A DNA stretch of 64,000 bases from Lysinibacillus sp. JNUCC-52. Its GTDB lineage: Bacteria > Bacillota > Bacilli > Bacillales_A > Planococcaceae. The notes under the pieces are model-generated. The model made no database searches. It was given only the letters and a program-made list of their open reading frames with translations, and was not told the origin of the DNA. The translations under genes and the position numbers were made by a program. Where the stretch lies: positions 930,001-994,000 of the forward strand of contig NZ_CP065546.1 of the NCBI RefSeq assembly GCF_015999545.1, read 5' to 3'. The stretch's first letter is position 1; each line of letters starts with the position of its first letter. Shown one piece after another: positions 34,159 to 42,921 of the stretch.

Positions 34159-34383
34159 TTAGCTCTTTTTATTCGATTGTTGATTTTTATCATGATTCGT
34201 TTTATTGTTTTTATTTTTCGCTTTGGCATCAAATTCCGCACTGAATTCTTCGTTTAGATTATCATTAGGATTGTTATTATTACTGTTACTGTCATCTAAA
34301 TCTTTACTTTTGTAAGTTCCAAAAGGATTGTGGGTTCTAGCATTCATTGTTTTTTTACTGTTTTTGTTATTTCTATTGCCCAT
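34159..34383 (-). CDS. Small hydrophilic Asn/Lys-rich protein (74 aa), unknown
   Basis: The protein is almost free of hydrophobic residues (MGNRNNKNSKKTMNARTHNP, then a long Asn/Asp/Lys-rich stretch) and so is probably disordered. It shares the EEFSAEFDAK motif with the small gene that follows 16 bp downstream, which suggests an old duplication and an operon. A site (GGAGGTGAAGATG) precedes the ATG. Spore-core or desiccation roles are possible but unsupported. Confidence 0.6.
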   Translation of the reverse strand: MGNRNNKNSKKTMNARTHNPFGTYKSKDLDDSNSNNNNPNDNLNEEFSAEFDAKAKNKNNKTNHDKNQQSNKKS

Positions 34384-34429
34384 AGCATCTTCACCTCCTA
34401 CTTGTAATTTGCTCAGGAGAGAAGGAATT

Positions 34430-34471
34430 ATGCTTTGGGGAAAACTTCAATGGGAGAAGAAACAATGGTAA
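34430..34471 (+). CDS. Possible 13-aa peptide gene
   Basis: AGGAGAGAAGG stands 5 bp before an ATG that opens MLWGKLQWEKKQW and a stop. The ribosome site is stronger than many real ones nearby and the peptide is amphipathic, Trp-rich and cationic. It is divergent from the two small hydrophilic genes. It could be a leader peptide, a spore-type micro-protein or chance. Confidence 0.25.
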   Translation: MLWGKLQWEKKQW

Positions 34472-34543
34472 AATTCACAGGCAGAAACACTAAAATTCAT
34501 CAACAAAAAGGTTGCGCCTACTACGTTTTATATAGAAAAAATG

Positions 34544-34580
34544 TACATCACCAATCATCATTAGTAATGTACATTTTTAT
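34544..34580 (-). terminator. Terminator after coaW
   Basis: AATGTACATCA and TAATGTACATTTTTA form the arms of a stem around a loop, next to the pantothenate kinase stop. Confidence 0.6.
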
Positions 34581-34587
34581 TTGTCCT

Positions 34588-35424
34588 TTAGACAATTGTA
34601 TATTCAGTTATATTTAGTAAAGCACCGACTGCACCTGAAAAACCGTGGTCATTAATAAATACAGGCGTATGCTTTTTCGTGCGTGTATAATTGGCAATGA
34701 CATGTGCTAAGTGGTCATTATGACTAAGCGTTGAGCCGATATAAACGATATGCTGTGCATTCTTTTCTTCGGCATATTGAATACTTAGTGTCGTGATCAC
34801 CTCACCAACAAGACCTTGGACAGTCGCAATGATATCCTCTGGAGGATGTTTCACTTCCTCCGTAATACCGACCTTACCAAAATTGCTTGCAGTCAAATGC
34901 CCATCAATTGGTGTATCCATGCCTTGATAAATATCTTTCACAAGCAAATCTACACCTTCACGATTACCTCTAGTAGCCATCTCACGGATTTCATTGTAAT
35001 CCGTAATTCCAGTTGTAAGCGCTGACAATCCAATCAATGTCCCACCGCCTACGCCTGTACCACCAACGCGAATATGTGTATTATCTTCCATGTAATGAAT
35101 GGAAGTTCCCGTTCCAATATTGGTAATCATACTACGCTCGAAGAAATATCCTTCTTTATTTAGTAAAAAACGAACACCCTTCAATGTAGCTTCAAATTCT
35201 ACTATATAATGAATCGATTTCATTGTTTTTATGACATCAAGTAATTGTTCTGTACGTCCCCCCGTAACTCCAATATCCTCAATATCTGGATTATTTTTAA
35301 TCCACTCCATTACAGTCTGCAAATCATTTGACGGAAAAGTTGTTAAAACAAGTTCGTTGTGCTCGTCTAAGTAGGCAACCTTCGTCAATGTGCCGCCTGC
35401 ATCAATACCTATAGCCTTTGGCAT
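34588..35424 (-). CDS. coaW: Type II pantothenate kinase
   Basis: This 278-aa enzyme opens with the ASKHA phosphate-binding motif GIDAGGTLTKVAY. It continues with VTGGRTEQL, then NIGTGTSIHY and GVGGGTLIGLSALTTG, as in Staphylococcus aureus CoaW. It phosphorylates pantothenate in the first step of CoA synthesis. Type II enzymes are not feedback-inhibited by CoA. A strong AAAGGAG site precedes the ATG. It is a single-gene unit. Confidence 0.9.
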   Translation of the reverse strand: MPKAIGIDAGGTLTKVAYLDEHNELVLTTFPSNDLQTVMEWIKNNPDIEDIGVTGGRTEQLLDVIKTMKSIHYIVEFEATLKGVRFLLNKEGYFFERSMITNIGTGTSIHYMEDNTHIRVGGTGVGGGTLIGLSALTTGITDYNEIREMATRGNREGVDLLVKDIYQGMDTPIDGHLTASNFGKVGITEEVKHPPEDIIATVQGLVGEVITTLSIQYAEEKNAQHIVYIGSTLSHNDHLAHVIANYTRTKKHTPVFINDHGFSGAVGALLNITEYTIV

Positions 35425-35543
35425 ACCATTCTCCTTTAACTTTATTCAGTAGAAAAATTTCCTACCTAAATAGATGGTTAGATGAATACTAGTTTACTCT
35501 TTTATTCAGTGAGTGTCTAAAACGCTAACTGATTAAAGTTCAT

Positions 35544-35657
35544 GCCTCTGGCGATCGTCAAGGATTTCGAAAGGAGTTTATTGTGTATGCACAATTCAAA
35601 ATCCTGACACACTGGTTCTGCGCGAAAGCGAAACGTCAGCGATAATTAAGCCGAGGC
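35544..35657. repeat. Structured GC-rich intergenic element
   Basis: Nested inverted repeats fold this segment: outer GCCTC/GAGGC, middle GTCAAGGATTTCGAA with TTCAAAATCCTGAC (35557-35608), and inner ATTGTG-tatg-CACAAT. It stands out in base composition from its flanks. It could be a dispersed repeat of the genus or a structured RNA; no second copy was found in this window. Confidence 0.45.
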
Positions 35658-35795
35658 GCAATTGAATATTCGCCCTTCCTAAACTTTACCGCTGTTGAAA
35701 TGATTGTGCAATAACTTGGCAAACTTTCATGAAAAAAAACATGAAAAATAGCATAATTAATAGATAAATCCAACATATATTTACTTTTTATGTAA

Positions 35796-35831
35796 AAAAG
35801 AGCCGCTGTCAAAACAGTCGACTCTTTTTTC
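35796..35831 (-). terminator. Terminator after the SDR gene
   Basis: AAAAAGAG pairs with CTCTTTTT, with an inner CTGT/ACAG pairing. Confidence 0.7.
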
Positions 35832-35859
35832 TATATAACAAATTTTAAAAAAACTTAAA

Positions 35860-36594
35860 TTATTGTGCAGAGTATCCGCCATCAATTACAAGCTCGCCAC
35901 CTGTGATGTAAGAAGCTTCATCAGATGCTAAGAATAAAATAGCATTTGCAACTTCTTCTGGTTGTCCAAGACGACCCATTGGAGTAGCACGAACTAACAT
36001 GTCCATTGCTTCTTTAAATTGACCGATGTTAGCAGTCATTGGTGTTTCAATTACTCCAGGGAATACAGTATTTACACGAATGTTAGATCTACCTAATTCA
36101 GCTGCAGCAGCACGTGCGATTGCGCGTAAAGAACCTTTTGAAGCTGTATATGAGTTTAAGCCAGAACCGATAATAGCAGTGTATGATGATGTATTAACGA
36201 TTGAGCCTTTTCCAGCTTCTTTCATGTATTTAGAAACGTGTTTAATACCTAAGAAAGGACCAAATGAGTTAATTTTGTGCATAATAGCCCAATCTTGGTC
36301 TGTAATATCTTGTGGAGATTTTTGTGAAGAAATACCTGCATTGTTGATTAAAATATCGATACGACCATATTTTTCAACAACTGCTTTTGTAAATTCAGCC
36401 CAGTTTTCATCAGAAGAAACATCTAATTTCATACCTTCTACATTTTCTAATTCAGAAATTTTAGCTAAATTTTCTTCGTTAATATCAGCAGCAATTACAA
36501 TAGCGCCTTCTTTAGTGAATAGTTCTGCCATTGAAGCGCCCATTCCTGATGCGCCACCTGTAATAATTGCGATTTTGTTGTCTAAACGTCCCAT
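35860..36594 (-). CDS. Short-chain dehydrogenase/reductase
   Basis: This 244-aa Rossmann-fold oxidoreductase has the coenzyme motif TGGASGMGASMA, NNAGIS, the catalytic Ser in NTSSYTA and YTASK (Tyr and Lys), and ends GGELVIDGGYSAQ. It fits the FabG/glucose dehydrogenase-like SDR group; Asp37 after the second strand (AADINEE) favours NAD(H). The substrate cannot be told. It is a single-gene unit. Confidence 0.85.
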   Translation of the reverse strand: MGRLDNKIAIITGGASGMGASMAELFTKEGAIVIAADINEENLAKISELENVEGMKLDVSSDENWAEFTKAVVEKYGRIDILINNAGISSQKSPQDITDQDWAIMHKINSFGPFLGIKHVSKYMKEAGKGSIVNTSSYTAIIGSGLNSYTASKGSLRAIARAAAAELGRSNIRVNTVFPGVIETPMTANIGQFKEAMDMLVRATPMGRLGQPEEVANAILFLASDEASYITGGELVIDGGYSAQ

Positions 36595-36861
36595 TTTTAA
36601 AAACTTCCTCTCTTTTCTATTTCGCCTAAGCGTATTGAGCGTTGTTATGTAAGTTAAATACTAACAGTCGCCTAGCTCTTTAAAACGGATACAGTTATAT
36701 ATCAAACTGTATAGGTTTAAATAGTTTACTAATAAACTTTATCATATTTATGAAGCGTTTTCAAAGAATATGTACGAAATTTGAACAATCTGTTTTCACT
36801 TTCTTCACTTTTGCGATACGATATACATAGAGGCTTGACTATTTGAACGGAGGAAAAAGAA

Positions 36862-37683
36862 GTGAAAGATCAAAAAACACTTTATAAAGAAGCGATGCAA
36901 GTTTTAAAAGAAACGAGTCGCACATTTTATATACCGATTACTTTTCTAAAAAATGATTTAAAAATGTCAGTTGCTGCGGCATATTTAGCGATGCGTGCTA
37001 TTGACGAAATCGAAGACCATGAAGAACTTTCGAATGATGTAAAATTCGATTTACTTTCCGCCACAAGTGAATTATTAAAAAATGACTTCGATGCAGCAGC
37101 CTATAATGCTTTATTAGCTCCATATGCTGAACAATTACCCGAAGTTTCCCTTCGTTTAGCGGATTGGTTAACATTTTGTCCAGATGGCTCTCGAGAAATT
37201 GTCAAAGCATCCACAAGTGAAATGGCATTTGGTATGGCCAAATGGGCAAAAGCAAACTGGCAAGTGCATACACGTGAAGATTTGGATGATTATACATACT
37301 ATGTTGCAGGGCTCGTTGGGACAATGTTGTCAGAGTTATGGGCATGGGGTGCGGACGTTCAAACAGATCGCGACTTAGCAATTGGTTACGGTCGTGGACT
37401 ACAAGCCGTCAATATTTTACGTAATCAGCATGAAGATTTAGACGAGCGTGGTGTAAGCTTTGTGCCAGACGGTTGGACACGTGAAGATTTATTTGCCTAC
37501 GCTGAGGAAAATCTAGCGAAAGCAGATTTATATATGAAGGCAATCAATAAGCGTACGATTTTATTGTTCTGTCGTCTTCCCCTTGCTTTAGCACATAAAA
37601 CATTAAAAGCAATGCAAGATGGCCGTGAAAAAATGACGCGCGCTGAAGTAGAGCAAACAGTAGAAGAAGTTCAAGCGGATTAA
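36862..37683 (+). CDS. Squalene/phytoene synthase-like protein
   Basis: This 273-aa all-helical prenyl-transferase-like protein has the first Asp motif in RAIDEIEDHEE and the second in NILRNQHEDLDERGVSF, flanked by the typical TSRTFYIPI opening. In the family these bind Mg-diphosphate and condense two prenyl diphosphates. The second motif differs from the usual NILRDxxxD (Asn-Gln-His-Glu before Asp), so it could be a phosphatase-like or altered enzyme, as B. subtilis YisP is. The start is a GTG behind GGAGG. No carotenoid desaturase gene is adjacent. Confidence 0.8.
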   Translation: MKDQKTLYKEAMQVLKETSRTFYIPITFLKNDLKMSVAAAYLAMRAIDEIEDHEELSNDVKFDLLSATSELLKNDFDAAAYNALLAPYAEQLPEVSLRLADWLTFCPDGSREIVKASTSEMAFGMAKWAKANWQVHTREDLDDYTYYVAGLVGTMLSELWAWGADVQTDRDLAIGYGRGLQAVNILRNQHEDLDERGVSFVPDGWTREDLFAYAEENLAKADLYMKAINKRTILLFCRLPLALAHKTLKAMQDGREKMTRAEVEQTVEEVQAD

Positions 37684-37739
37684 CGCGGTGCCTGACACCG
37701 AAACAATTCGCACAATTCACTACAATTTATAAAAATTTA

Positions 37740-37777
37740 AAAGCCCTTGTGTTGAGAAAATTCACACAAGGGCTTTG
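37740..37777. terminator. Bidirectional terminator
   Basis: A 13-bp stem AAAGCCCTTGTGT/ACACAAGGGCTTT lies between convergent genes. Confidence 0.85.
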
Positions 37778-37781
37778 TTGT

Positions 37782-38270
37782 TCAAATAACGCTAATGAAC
37801 CGATTAATTAGCTCATAACTGAAATAAAGTGCAAGGACCGATAACAATGTAAAGACGACCTTTTCTACTTTTCCGCCAGTTTTTGTTGTTAATGGCAAGC
37901 GCACTGACAAGTTTATCGGGAAAAATAGCTTCACCCCTTGTTTCGTCCCCATATCGAGAACAATATGACTTATCATGCCGAGTAAAATCCCTACAATAAT
38001 CGATTCATACGGGATTATTGTGTGTAACAGTGTTGCTACAAGAAACAAAAACAGTAAACTATGTGTAAAGGAGCGATGTCCAAATAGCTTATTAACAATT
38101 TTTGAGATAATGGGAAATGTCCGCCCAATTTTACTTCCGCCATGGCAAATATCGGGAAGTAAAGCACCGATAACACCCGCTCCAACTAATACGAATGGAT
38201 TATCATTTGAAATTTGAGCAAAAGCAAGGCTAGCCGTGATGCCTCCAACGATGTGTGTATTCCCTTGCAT
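37782..38270 (-). CDS. YdjM/DUF457-type membrane-bound metal-dependent hydrolase
   Basis: This 162-aa protein has an opening Thr-His (NTHIVGGITASLAF), the DICHGGSKIGR and HRSFTHSLLF motifs, and three or four membrane segments. These features match the inner-membrane hydrolase family LexA-binding YdjM/YfhO-like (DUF457). The substrate is not known. A good site (GAGAGGAAG) precedes the ATG. Confidence 0.75.
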   Translation of the reverse strand: MQGNTHIVGGITASLAFAQISNDNPFVLVGAGVIGALLPDICHGGSKIGRTFPIISKIVNKLFGHRSFTHSLLFLFLVATLLHTIIPYESIIVGILLGMISHIVLDMGTKQGVKLFFPINLSVRLPLTTKTGGKVEKVVFTLLSVLALYFSYELINRFISVI

Positions 38271-38452
38271 AATGACTTCCTCTCTATGTATTGAAATTTC
38301 ACTTTCCTAATGTAACATATTATTCTCCAAAAGAGAACATACATTCCAAACATACGTTTTATTTTTTTGTGATGTTAATGCTAATTAAAAAAATATGAAA
38401 CAAGTGTATATCTAGTAGGTCGAACGGAGAAAAATGACTACTGGAGGTAACT

Positions 38453-39697
38453 ATGAAAACATATAAAGGTTTGCTATTTATTTTCATTACTATGATTGGG
38501 AGTGCATTACTTTGGTATTGTGCCACGCCGATTGAAACAATCAGTGAGTTAAATAGGATTAGCCATATTGTTGGTGGCTTGGCGATTACAGGGTTCTTCC
38601 TTGTATTTTTATTATCAACACGAAGTAAGATTCTCGAACGATGGTTTTGCGGCTTAGAACATGTCTATAAATATCACAAGTATTTGGCGATTCTATCGTT
38701 AGGGTTAGTAATTTTACACAGCCAGTTACAGGGCATGTTACCACAAAAGGAAAATGGGTTAGAAACTCCGTTCAGAGAATTAGCAAAGCAACTTGGTGTG
38801 CTTGCACAATATGGCTTTATCGTTTTAATTGCCATTGCACTACTTGCAAAATTTCTGAAATATGAGCAATGGCGATTTATTCACCGTCTATTGCTTATTC
38901 CATATGCTTTAGGTCTGTACCATGCTTATTTTTCTAGCAAATATAATTTATTTCAAGCAACACCACTAGCCATTTTTACAGCGATAACGGCCACTATAGG
39001 GACAATGTCCGCTTTATATATGCTTTCAATGTATCAGGATATGCAATTTAAACACACAGGGAAAGTAACAGGTATTCAAAAAAAGGGTGGGAATGCTGTT
39101 GAAATACAATTTACTTTAGATCAAAAACTTTCTTATCGAGCTGGTCAGTATATTTTTATAAAAATATTCCAAACAGGATTCGAAAAAGCACCACACCCCT
39201 TCTCAATTTCAGGTGGAGATGGTCAAAAAATTTTTGTAACAATTAAGTCACTTGGCGATTTTACGAAAGAGGTTAATACAAAATTACAAGTGGGTACACA
39301 AGTAGCCATCGAAGGCCCCTACGGTCATCTAAACTTTGACAAAGGACATCAAAAGCAAATATGGATAGCTGGTGGTATAGGTATTACACCTTTTTTATCA
39401 TATTTACAAGCGCATCCTACCGATCGAGAAATTGAATTATTTTATACATTCCACGGGCCACATGATGCTATCTATAAAGATTTTTTACAAAATTACGCAG
39501 AAAACAATACACATTTTAAGGTTAATTTTATTGATACGACCACTATGGATAGACTTACTTTCAAGCAATATACAGTGCCCGTAAATACGAGCATCTTTTT
39601 GTGTGGACCTGAGAAAATGGTGAAGCACTTCATCAAGCATTTTAAATCCAACTATAGCGCTATCGACATCAACTATGAAGCCTTTAAATTTAAATAA
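38453..39697 (+). CDS. Ferric-reductase-like transmembrane flavoprotein
   Basis: This 414-aa protein has an N-terminal ferric-reductase-like domain (about six membrane segments, heme-type His in YKYHKYLAIL and ILHSQ). An FAD domain (HPFSISGG) and an NAD(P) domain (IAGGIGITPFLSYL, FLCGPEKM) follow. Such proteins pass electrons from NAD(P)H across the membrane to ferric iron or oxygen. The ATG follows CTGGAGG. It is a single-gene unit with a terminator behind it. Confidence 0.85.
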   Translation: MKTYKGLLFIFITMIGSALLWYCATPIETISELNRISHIVGGLAITGFFLVFLLSTRSKILERWFCGLEHVYKYHKYLAILSLGLVILHSQLQGMLPQKENGLETPFRELAKQLGVLAQYGFIVLIAIALLAKFLKYEQWRFIHRLLLIPYALGLYHAYFSSKYNLFQATPLAIFTAITATIGTMSALYMLSMYQDMQFKHTGKVTGIQKKGGNAVEIQFTLDQKLSYRAGQYIFIKIFQTGFEKAPHPFSISGGDGQKIFVTIKSLGDFTKEVNTKLQVGTQVAIEGPYGHLNFDKGHQKQIWIAGGIGITPFLSYLQAHPTDREIELFYTFHGPHDAIYKDFLQNYAENNTHFKVNFIDTTTMDRLTFKQYTVPVNTSIFLCGPEKMVKHFIKHFKSNYSAIDINYEAFKFK

Positions 39698-39703
39698 AAA
39701 TCA

Positions 39704-39747
39704 AAAAAAGAGGCTACATCCATTAGTAGGGATGGTAGCCTCTTTCG
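39704..39747. terminator. Terminator between convergent genes
   Basis: AAAGAGGCTAC pairs with GTAGCCTCTTT around a loop with an inner ATCC/GGAT pairing. Confidence 0.8.
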
Positions 39748-39767
39748 TTTGTTTTCATTCGCCTCAT

Positions 39768-40961
39768 TTAGCGATTAAACAAATGCTTATTTTTCACTAT
39801 GATGACACATACGACAGCAAGTAATAGACCTGATATCGTAAACACTGCTCTTACCCCTATAACATCAGCAATAATCCCCATCATGAGAGAAGAAATGCCA
39901 AACGCACCAGTTGAAATAGCACTTAAAGAGGTAAATACAGAGGACAGTTCTGCTTTTGGAACACTTTTTTGAATAACTGTATGTTGTGGGATGCTTTTTA
40001 TTTGTCCAAAAACGCCAACACAAAAAGTTAGGAATAAGGCGATAGTTGGAATAGTGTTTACGCTAAACAAAATCGTTGCAATAAACATACACAAAGAACC
40101 AACAAACATTACTTGCGCTAATTGCCGTTCAATAAAGGCGTTATATTTAACACAATAAACGCTTCCTGTTATTAACCCTACAAAAAATGTGCCATTCAAA
40201 AAGCCCCACCATTGCTCGTCAACTTGTAAAGCATCTGTGACAAATACCAATATAATTGCAGCAATCCAAACTGTACCAGCGATTGACTCAAGAAAATCGA
40301 TCCAAACAACCCTTCTTAACACTGGAGTATGCCAAAGTAATTTCCAGCCTTTTATAACTTGTGTTAGTTTCCCTTGTTGGGTAAATGATTGATGATCAAC
40401 ATTTTCTAACAAACATAAGACGATACTGGCTATTATAAACAAACAGCCTACTACCCAAACTACTTGTTGGGAACTTAGAAAAAGTAAAAATAGGCTGCCT
40501 ACAAACCACATAACTGTTTGAATAAATTGCGTTACCGCTTCATCAATGCCATTTGCCTTCAACAATTGTTCTTCTTGTACATAATGCGGAACCAATGTCT
40601 GTCTTATTGGATTCGCACAGCCATCGAGAAATGCAATCATACTTATGACAATAAACAACAAGTAAAAATTAGTTGCTGTTGTTACATACAACAGTAGCCC
40701 TAATAAAAATAATAAACATGTCTTTCCTATTTGAGAACCTGCCATTAACCATTTTAAATTCACCTTTTCAAACAAAAGCGGCGTCAAAATACTTGATACA
40801 AACATTGACGAAGCAATTGTAAATGGTACAAAGGAGGCTGCAATAGCCGATTCCGTTATAATGTAAATTAAATGGATAATGCTCACTATATATAAAACAT
40901 CACCTATATTTGCCAGTGATTGACCGATTAATAATAATGAAAAGTTTCTACCCAATTTCAT
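39768..40961 (-). CDS. MFS exporter (macrolide-efflux-like)
   Basis: This protein of about 397 aa has 12 predicted membrane segments. It begins MKLGRNFSLLLIGQSLANIGD, as in the MFS_3/MefA-like group of drug or metabolite exporters. The ATG at 40961 follows GGGGG at 8 bp. Upstream lies a direct repeat of about 45 bp (40998-41114) that looks regulatory. The substrate is unknown. Confidence 0.8.
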   Translation of the reverse strand: MKLGRNFSLLLIGQSLANIGDVLYIVSIIHLIYIITESAIAASFVPFTIASSMFVSSILTPLLFEKVNLKWLMAGSQIGKTCLLFLLGLLLYVTTATNFYLLFIVISMIAFLDGCANPIRQTLVPHYVQEEQLLKANGIDEAVTQFIQTVMWFVGSLFLLFLSSQQVVWVVGCLFIIASIVLCLLENVDHQSFTQQGKLTQVIKGWKLLWHTPVLRRVVWIDFLESIAGTVWIAAIILVFVTDALQVDEQWWGFLNGTFFVGLITGSVYCVKYNAFIERQLAQVMFVGSLCMFIATILFSVNTIPTIALFLTFCVGVFGQIKSIPQHTVIQKSVPKAELSSVFTSLSAISTGAFGISSLMMGIIADVIGVRAVFTISGLLLAVVCVIIVKNKHLFNR

Positions 40962-40997
40962 AAACAATCCCCCATTTTCAAAAAGTTAGCTTAATTG

Positions 40998-41114
40998 AAA
41001 TGGGTGATTTTTAAATTGGACTGTTCATGTATACTTGCCTCCCCCATTTTTCACGAAATAAAAATCATTAAAATGGGGGATTTTAAATTGGACTACACAT
41101 GCAAACTTGCCTCC
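40998..41114 (-). promoter_or_regulatory. Two direct repeats upstream of the MFS gene
   Basis: Units 40998-41042 and 41071-41114 share AAATGGG(T/G)GATTTT, AAATTGGACT and ACTTGCCTCC in the same order and spacing, 73 bp apart. This suggests tandem binding sites or a duplicated promoter for the exporter gene. Confidence 0.5.
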
Positions 41115-41221
41115 TTTTCTCTAACAAATAAATCTTGGGGGAATTAGATTTATCTTAATTTTTGTATGTATTTGTAATTCTGTTGAAAAGCTTATGCCTT
41201 TTTATTATCAAAAAATCAGTA

Positions 41222-41920
41222 CTAATTTTTATATTTCTGTTGAATGGTTTGAAGGTGTTGCGCTTTTACCACCTCTGTTACGTGCATTTGTGGTAGTAGT
41301 TTCGTATAAATGGCTTCAATATCACTTTGTGTGAAAATTGGCTTACCTGATTGATTGCGGGTTTCTATAAAATGCCTTACATTGTCTCGCTTTAACACAT
41401 GTACATTTTCAGACTGTACCTCAATTTTCTTTAACTGACAACGCTCACTAAAAACAATAACGGAATGTAAAGCATCATCTGGTAGTCCTAAAAAATTTTG
41501 AATTGCTCTCATGTGGGTAGCATTTTGACGTATTGGATTGTAAAATTTAAATTTTTTATTATTAGGCATTGTTTGTGTCCACTGGCTTTGATTTTCATTG
41601 CCAAAAATCCAACCGCTATAGTTTTTAGACTCTATTACGTATAAACCAGTCCGATCTATATAAAGTAAGTCCACTTCCGTCCAATCATTTGAATTCTTTT
41701 TTTGAATATACACATTAAATAATTGCTTATGGCTTTTTAAAGCATACTTTTCTATTATACGTGATGTTAAATACTCTCCATACTTTCCTTTATCAAATAT
41801 TACGTTAAACAGGCTGTATTTCGTTAGTGCATAGTAAATGCTTACTCGATAGTTTTTTTGCTTAAAATAAATAATTGATATGGCCATTAAAATGACTATT
41901 AGCAAGAAAATAATGTACAC
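41222..41920 (-). CDS. NERD-domain membrane protein
   Basis: This protein of about 232 aa has an N-terminal membrane segment. A nuclease-related (NERD) domain follows: GKYGEYLTSRIIEKY, then EVDLLYIDRTGLYVIESKNY, with the PD-(D/E)xK-like Asp ... Glu-Ser-Lys. NERD proteins are presumed nucleases of unknown target. I take the GTG at 41920 as start because AGGAGG lies 8 bp before it; the ATG at 41938 has no site. Confidence 0.8.
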   Translation of the reverse strand: MYIIFLLIVILMAISIIYFKQKNYRVSIYYALTKYSLFNVIFDKGKYGEYLTSRIIEKYALKSHKQLFNVYIQKKNSNDWTEVDLLYIDRTGLYVIESKNYSGWIFGNENQSQWTQTMPNNKKFKFYNPIRQNATHMRAIQNFLGLPDDALHSVIVFSERCQLKKIEVQSENVHVLKRDNVRHFIETRNQSGKPIFTQSDIEAIYTKLLPQMHVTEVVKAQHLQTIQQKYKN

Positions 41921-42212
41921 AAATTCTTCCCTCCTCATAATAAGTTTTTTAGTCTTTATTTTTTAAGTCCCTCAATTAGTTCACGAAGTCAAAGCACAAA
42001 TCATTCATTACACAATTATACCAATATTTTCTAAAAAACGCGTATTTTTTATTTACATAGCATGAAAAACTCGACGATTTCATAAAGTGATTTAATGTTC
42101 TCTGAAATATTTAGTGTATTCATCTTGGAATATTACTAAAAATTTTTTGAGAAATGACTTGGATTTTGCATCCTAAGTTAATTATTAAATCTGTTGAAGG
42201 GGAGGTTTTTTG

Positions 42213-42701
42213 TTGAATTATTATGATCCGTATTATAGTGATTATGATGCAGTCTTTGGTGGCTTTATGGTTGTGTTCTTTTTAATATTTTTTGTATTTT
42301 TAATTATTGGCTATATTGTGAATGCACTAATTTATTTTATGGCATCTAAAACAAATGGCTTTAGCGACATTGCTTATATCGCGTGGATTCCAATTATAAA
42401 TATTTACAGTTTATTTCTTCTAACTGCTAATGGTGATGACGATGCAACAATTCGTGCAGCTGCTAAAAAAACAACCTTAATTTATGCAGGTCTATTTATC
42501 GTTTCCTTTGTCCCTGTAGTTGGTATAATCGCATCTCTTGCTATGTTTTGCTATTGGATTTATTATACCTATCGTCTCTTATACCGTTGGACGGGAGAGA
42601 CAGGAAAAGCTGTTCTCTATATGATCTTATCAATTATTACTTGCGGCTTATTCTTTGCCATTTATGGCTTAATGCGTATGAAACGCCCATTCATAGTATA
42701 G
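42213..42701 (+). CDS. Small integral membrane protein, unknown
   Basis: This protein of about 162 aa has three or four membrane segments and an Asp/Tyr-rich N-terminus (NYYDPYYSDYD). I do not recognise the family. The probable start is a TTG at 42213, 7 bp behind GGGGAGG; TTG at 42210 is the other option. It is transcribed alone; genes on both sides are separate. Confidence 0.6.
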   Translation: MNYYDPYYSDYDAVFGGFMVVFFLIFFVFLIIGYIVNALIYFMASKTNGFSDIAYIAWIPIINIYSLFLLTANGDDDATIRAAAKKTTLIYAGLFIVSFVPVVGIIASLAMFCYWIYYTYRLLYRWTGETGKAVLYMILSIITCGLFFAIYGLMRMKRPFIV

Positions 42702-42921
42702 GCGACCCTATTAATTCCTCTTTCGTTTAAAAACTGAAAGAGGATTTTTTTGTGCTTCAGTACATTCTTCTGTTCCTATTTAATGCAATTCAGTGTTAGA
42801 TGATTTTCCCTCATCTTTCCAATATTTTTAAAAAAAGAAGTCAGAAATTATGATGGATATGCTATATTATAGTTAGAAAATTTAGACATTCTAACTTTTA
42901 AAGAAAAGGGGATTTTTGATT

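Larger units (their letters stand above)
35425..35859. other. Intergenic region with a large fold-back sequence
   Basis: No gene was seen. It holds a GC-richer structured segment at 35544-35657 and the terminator of the SDR gene (35796-35831), with AT-rich DNA elsewhere. Confidence 0.6.
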
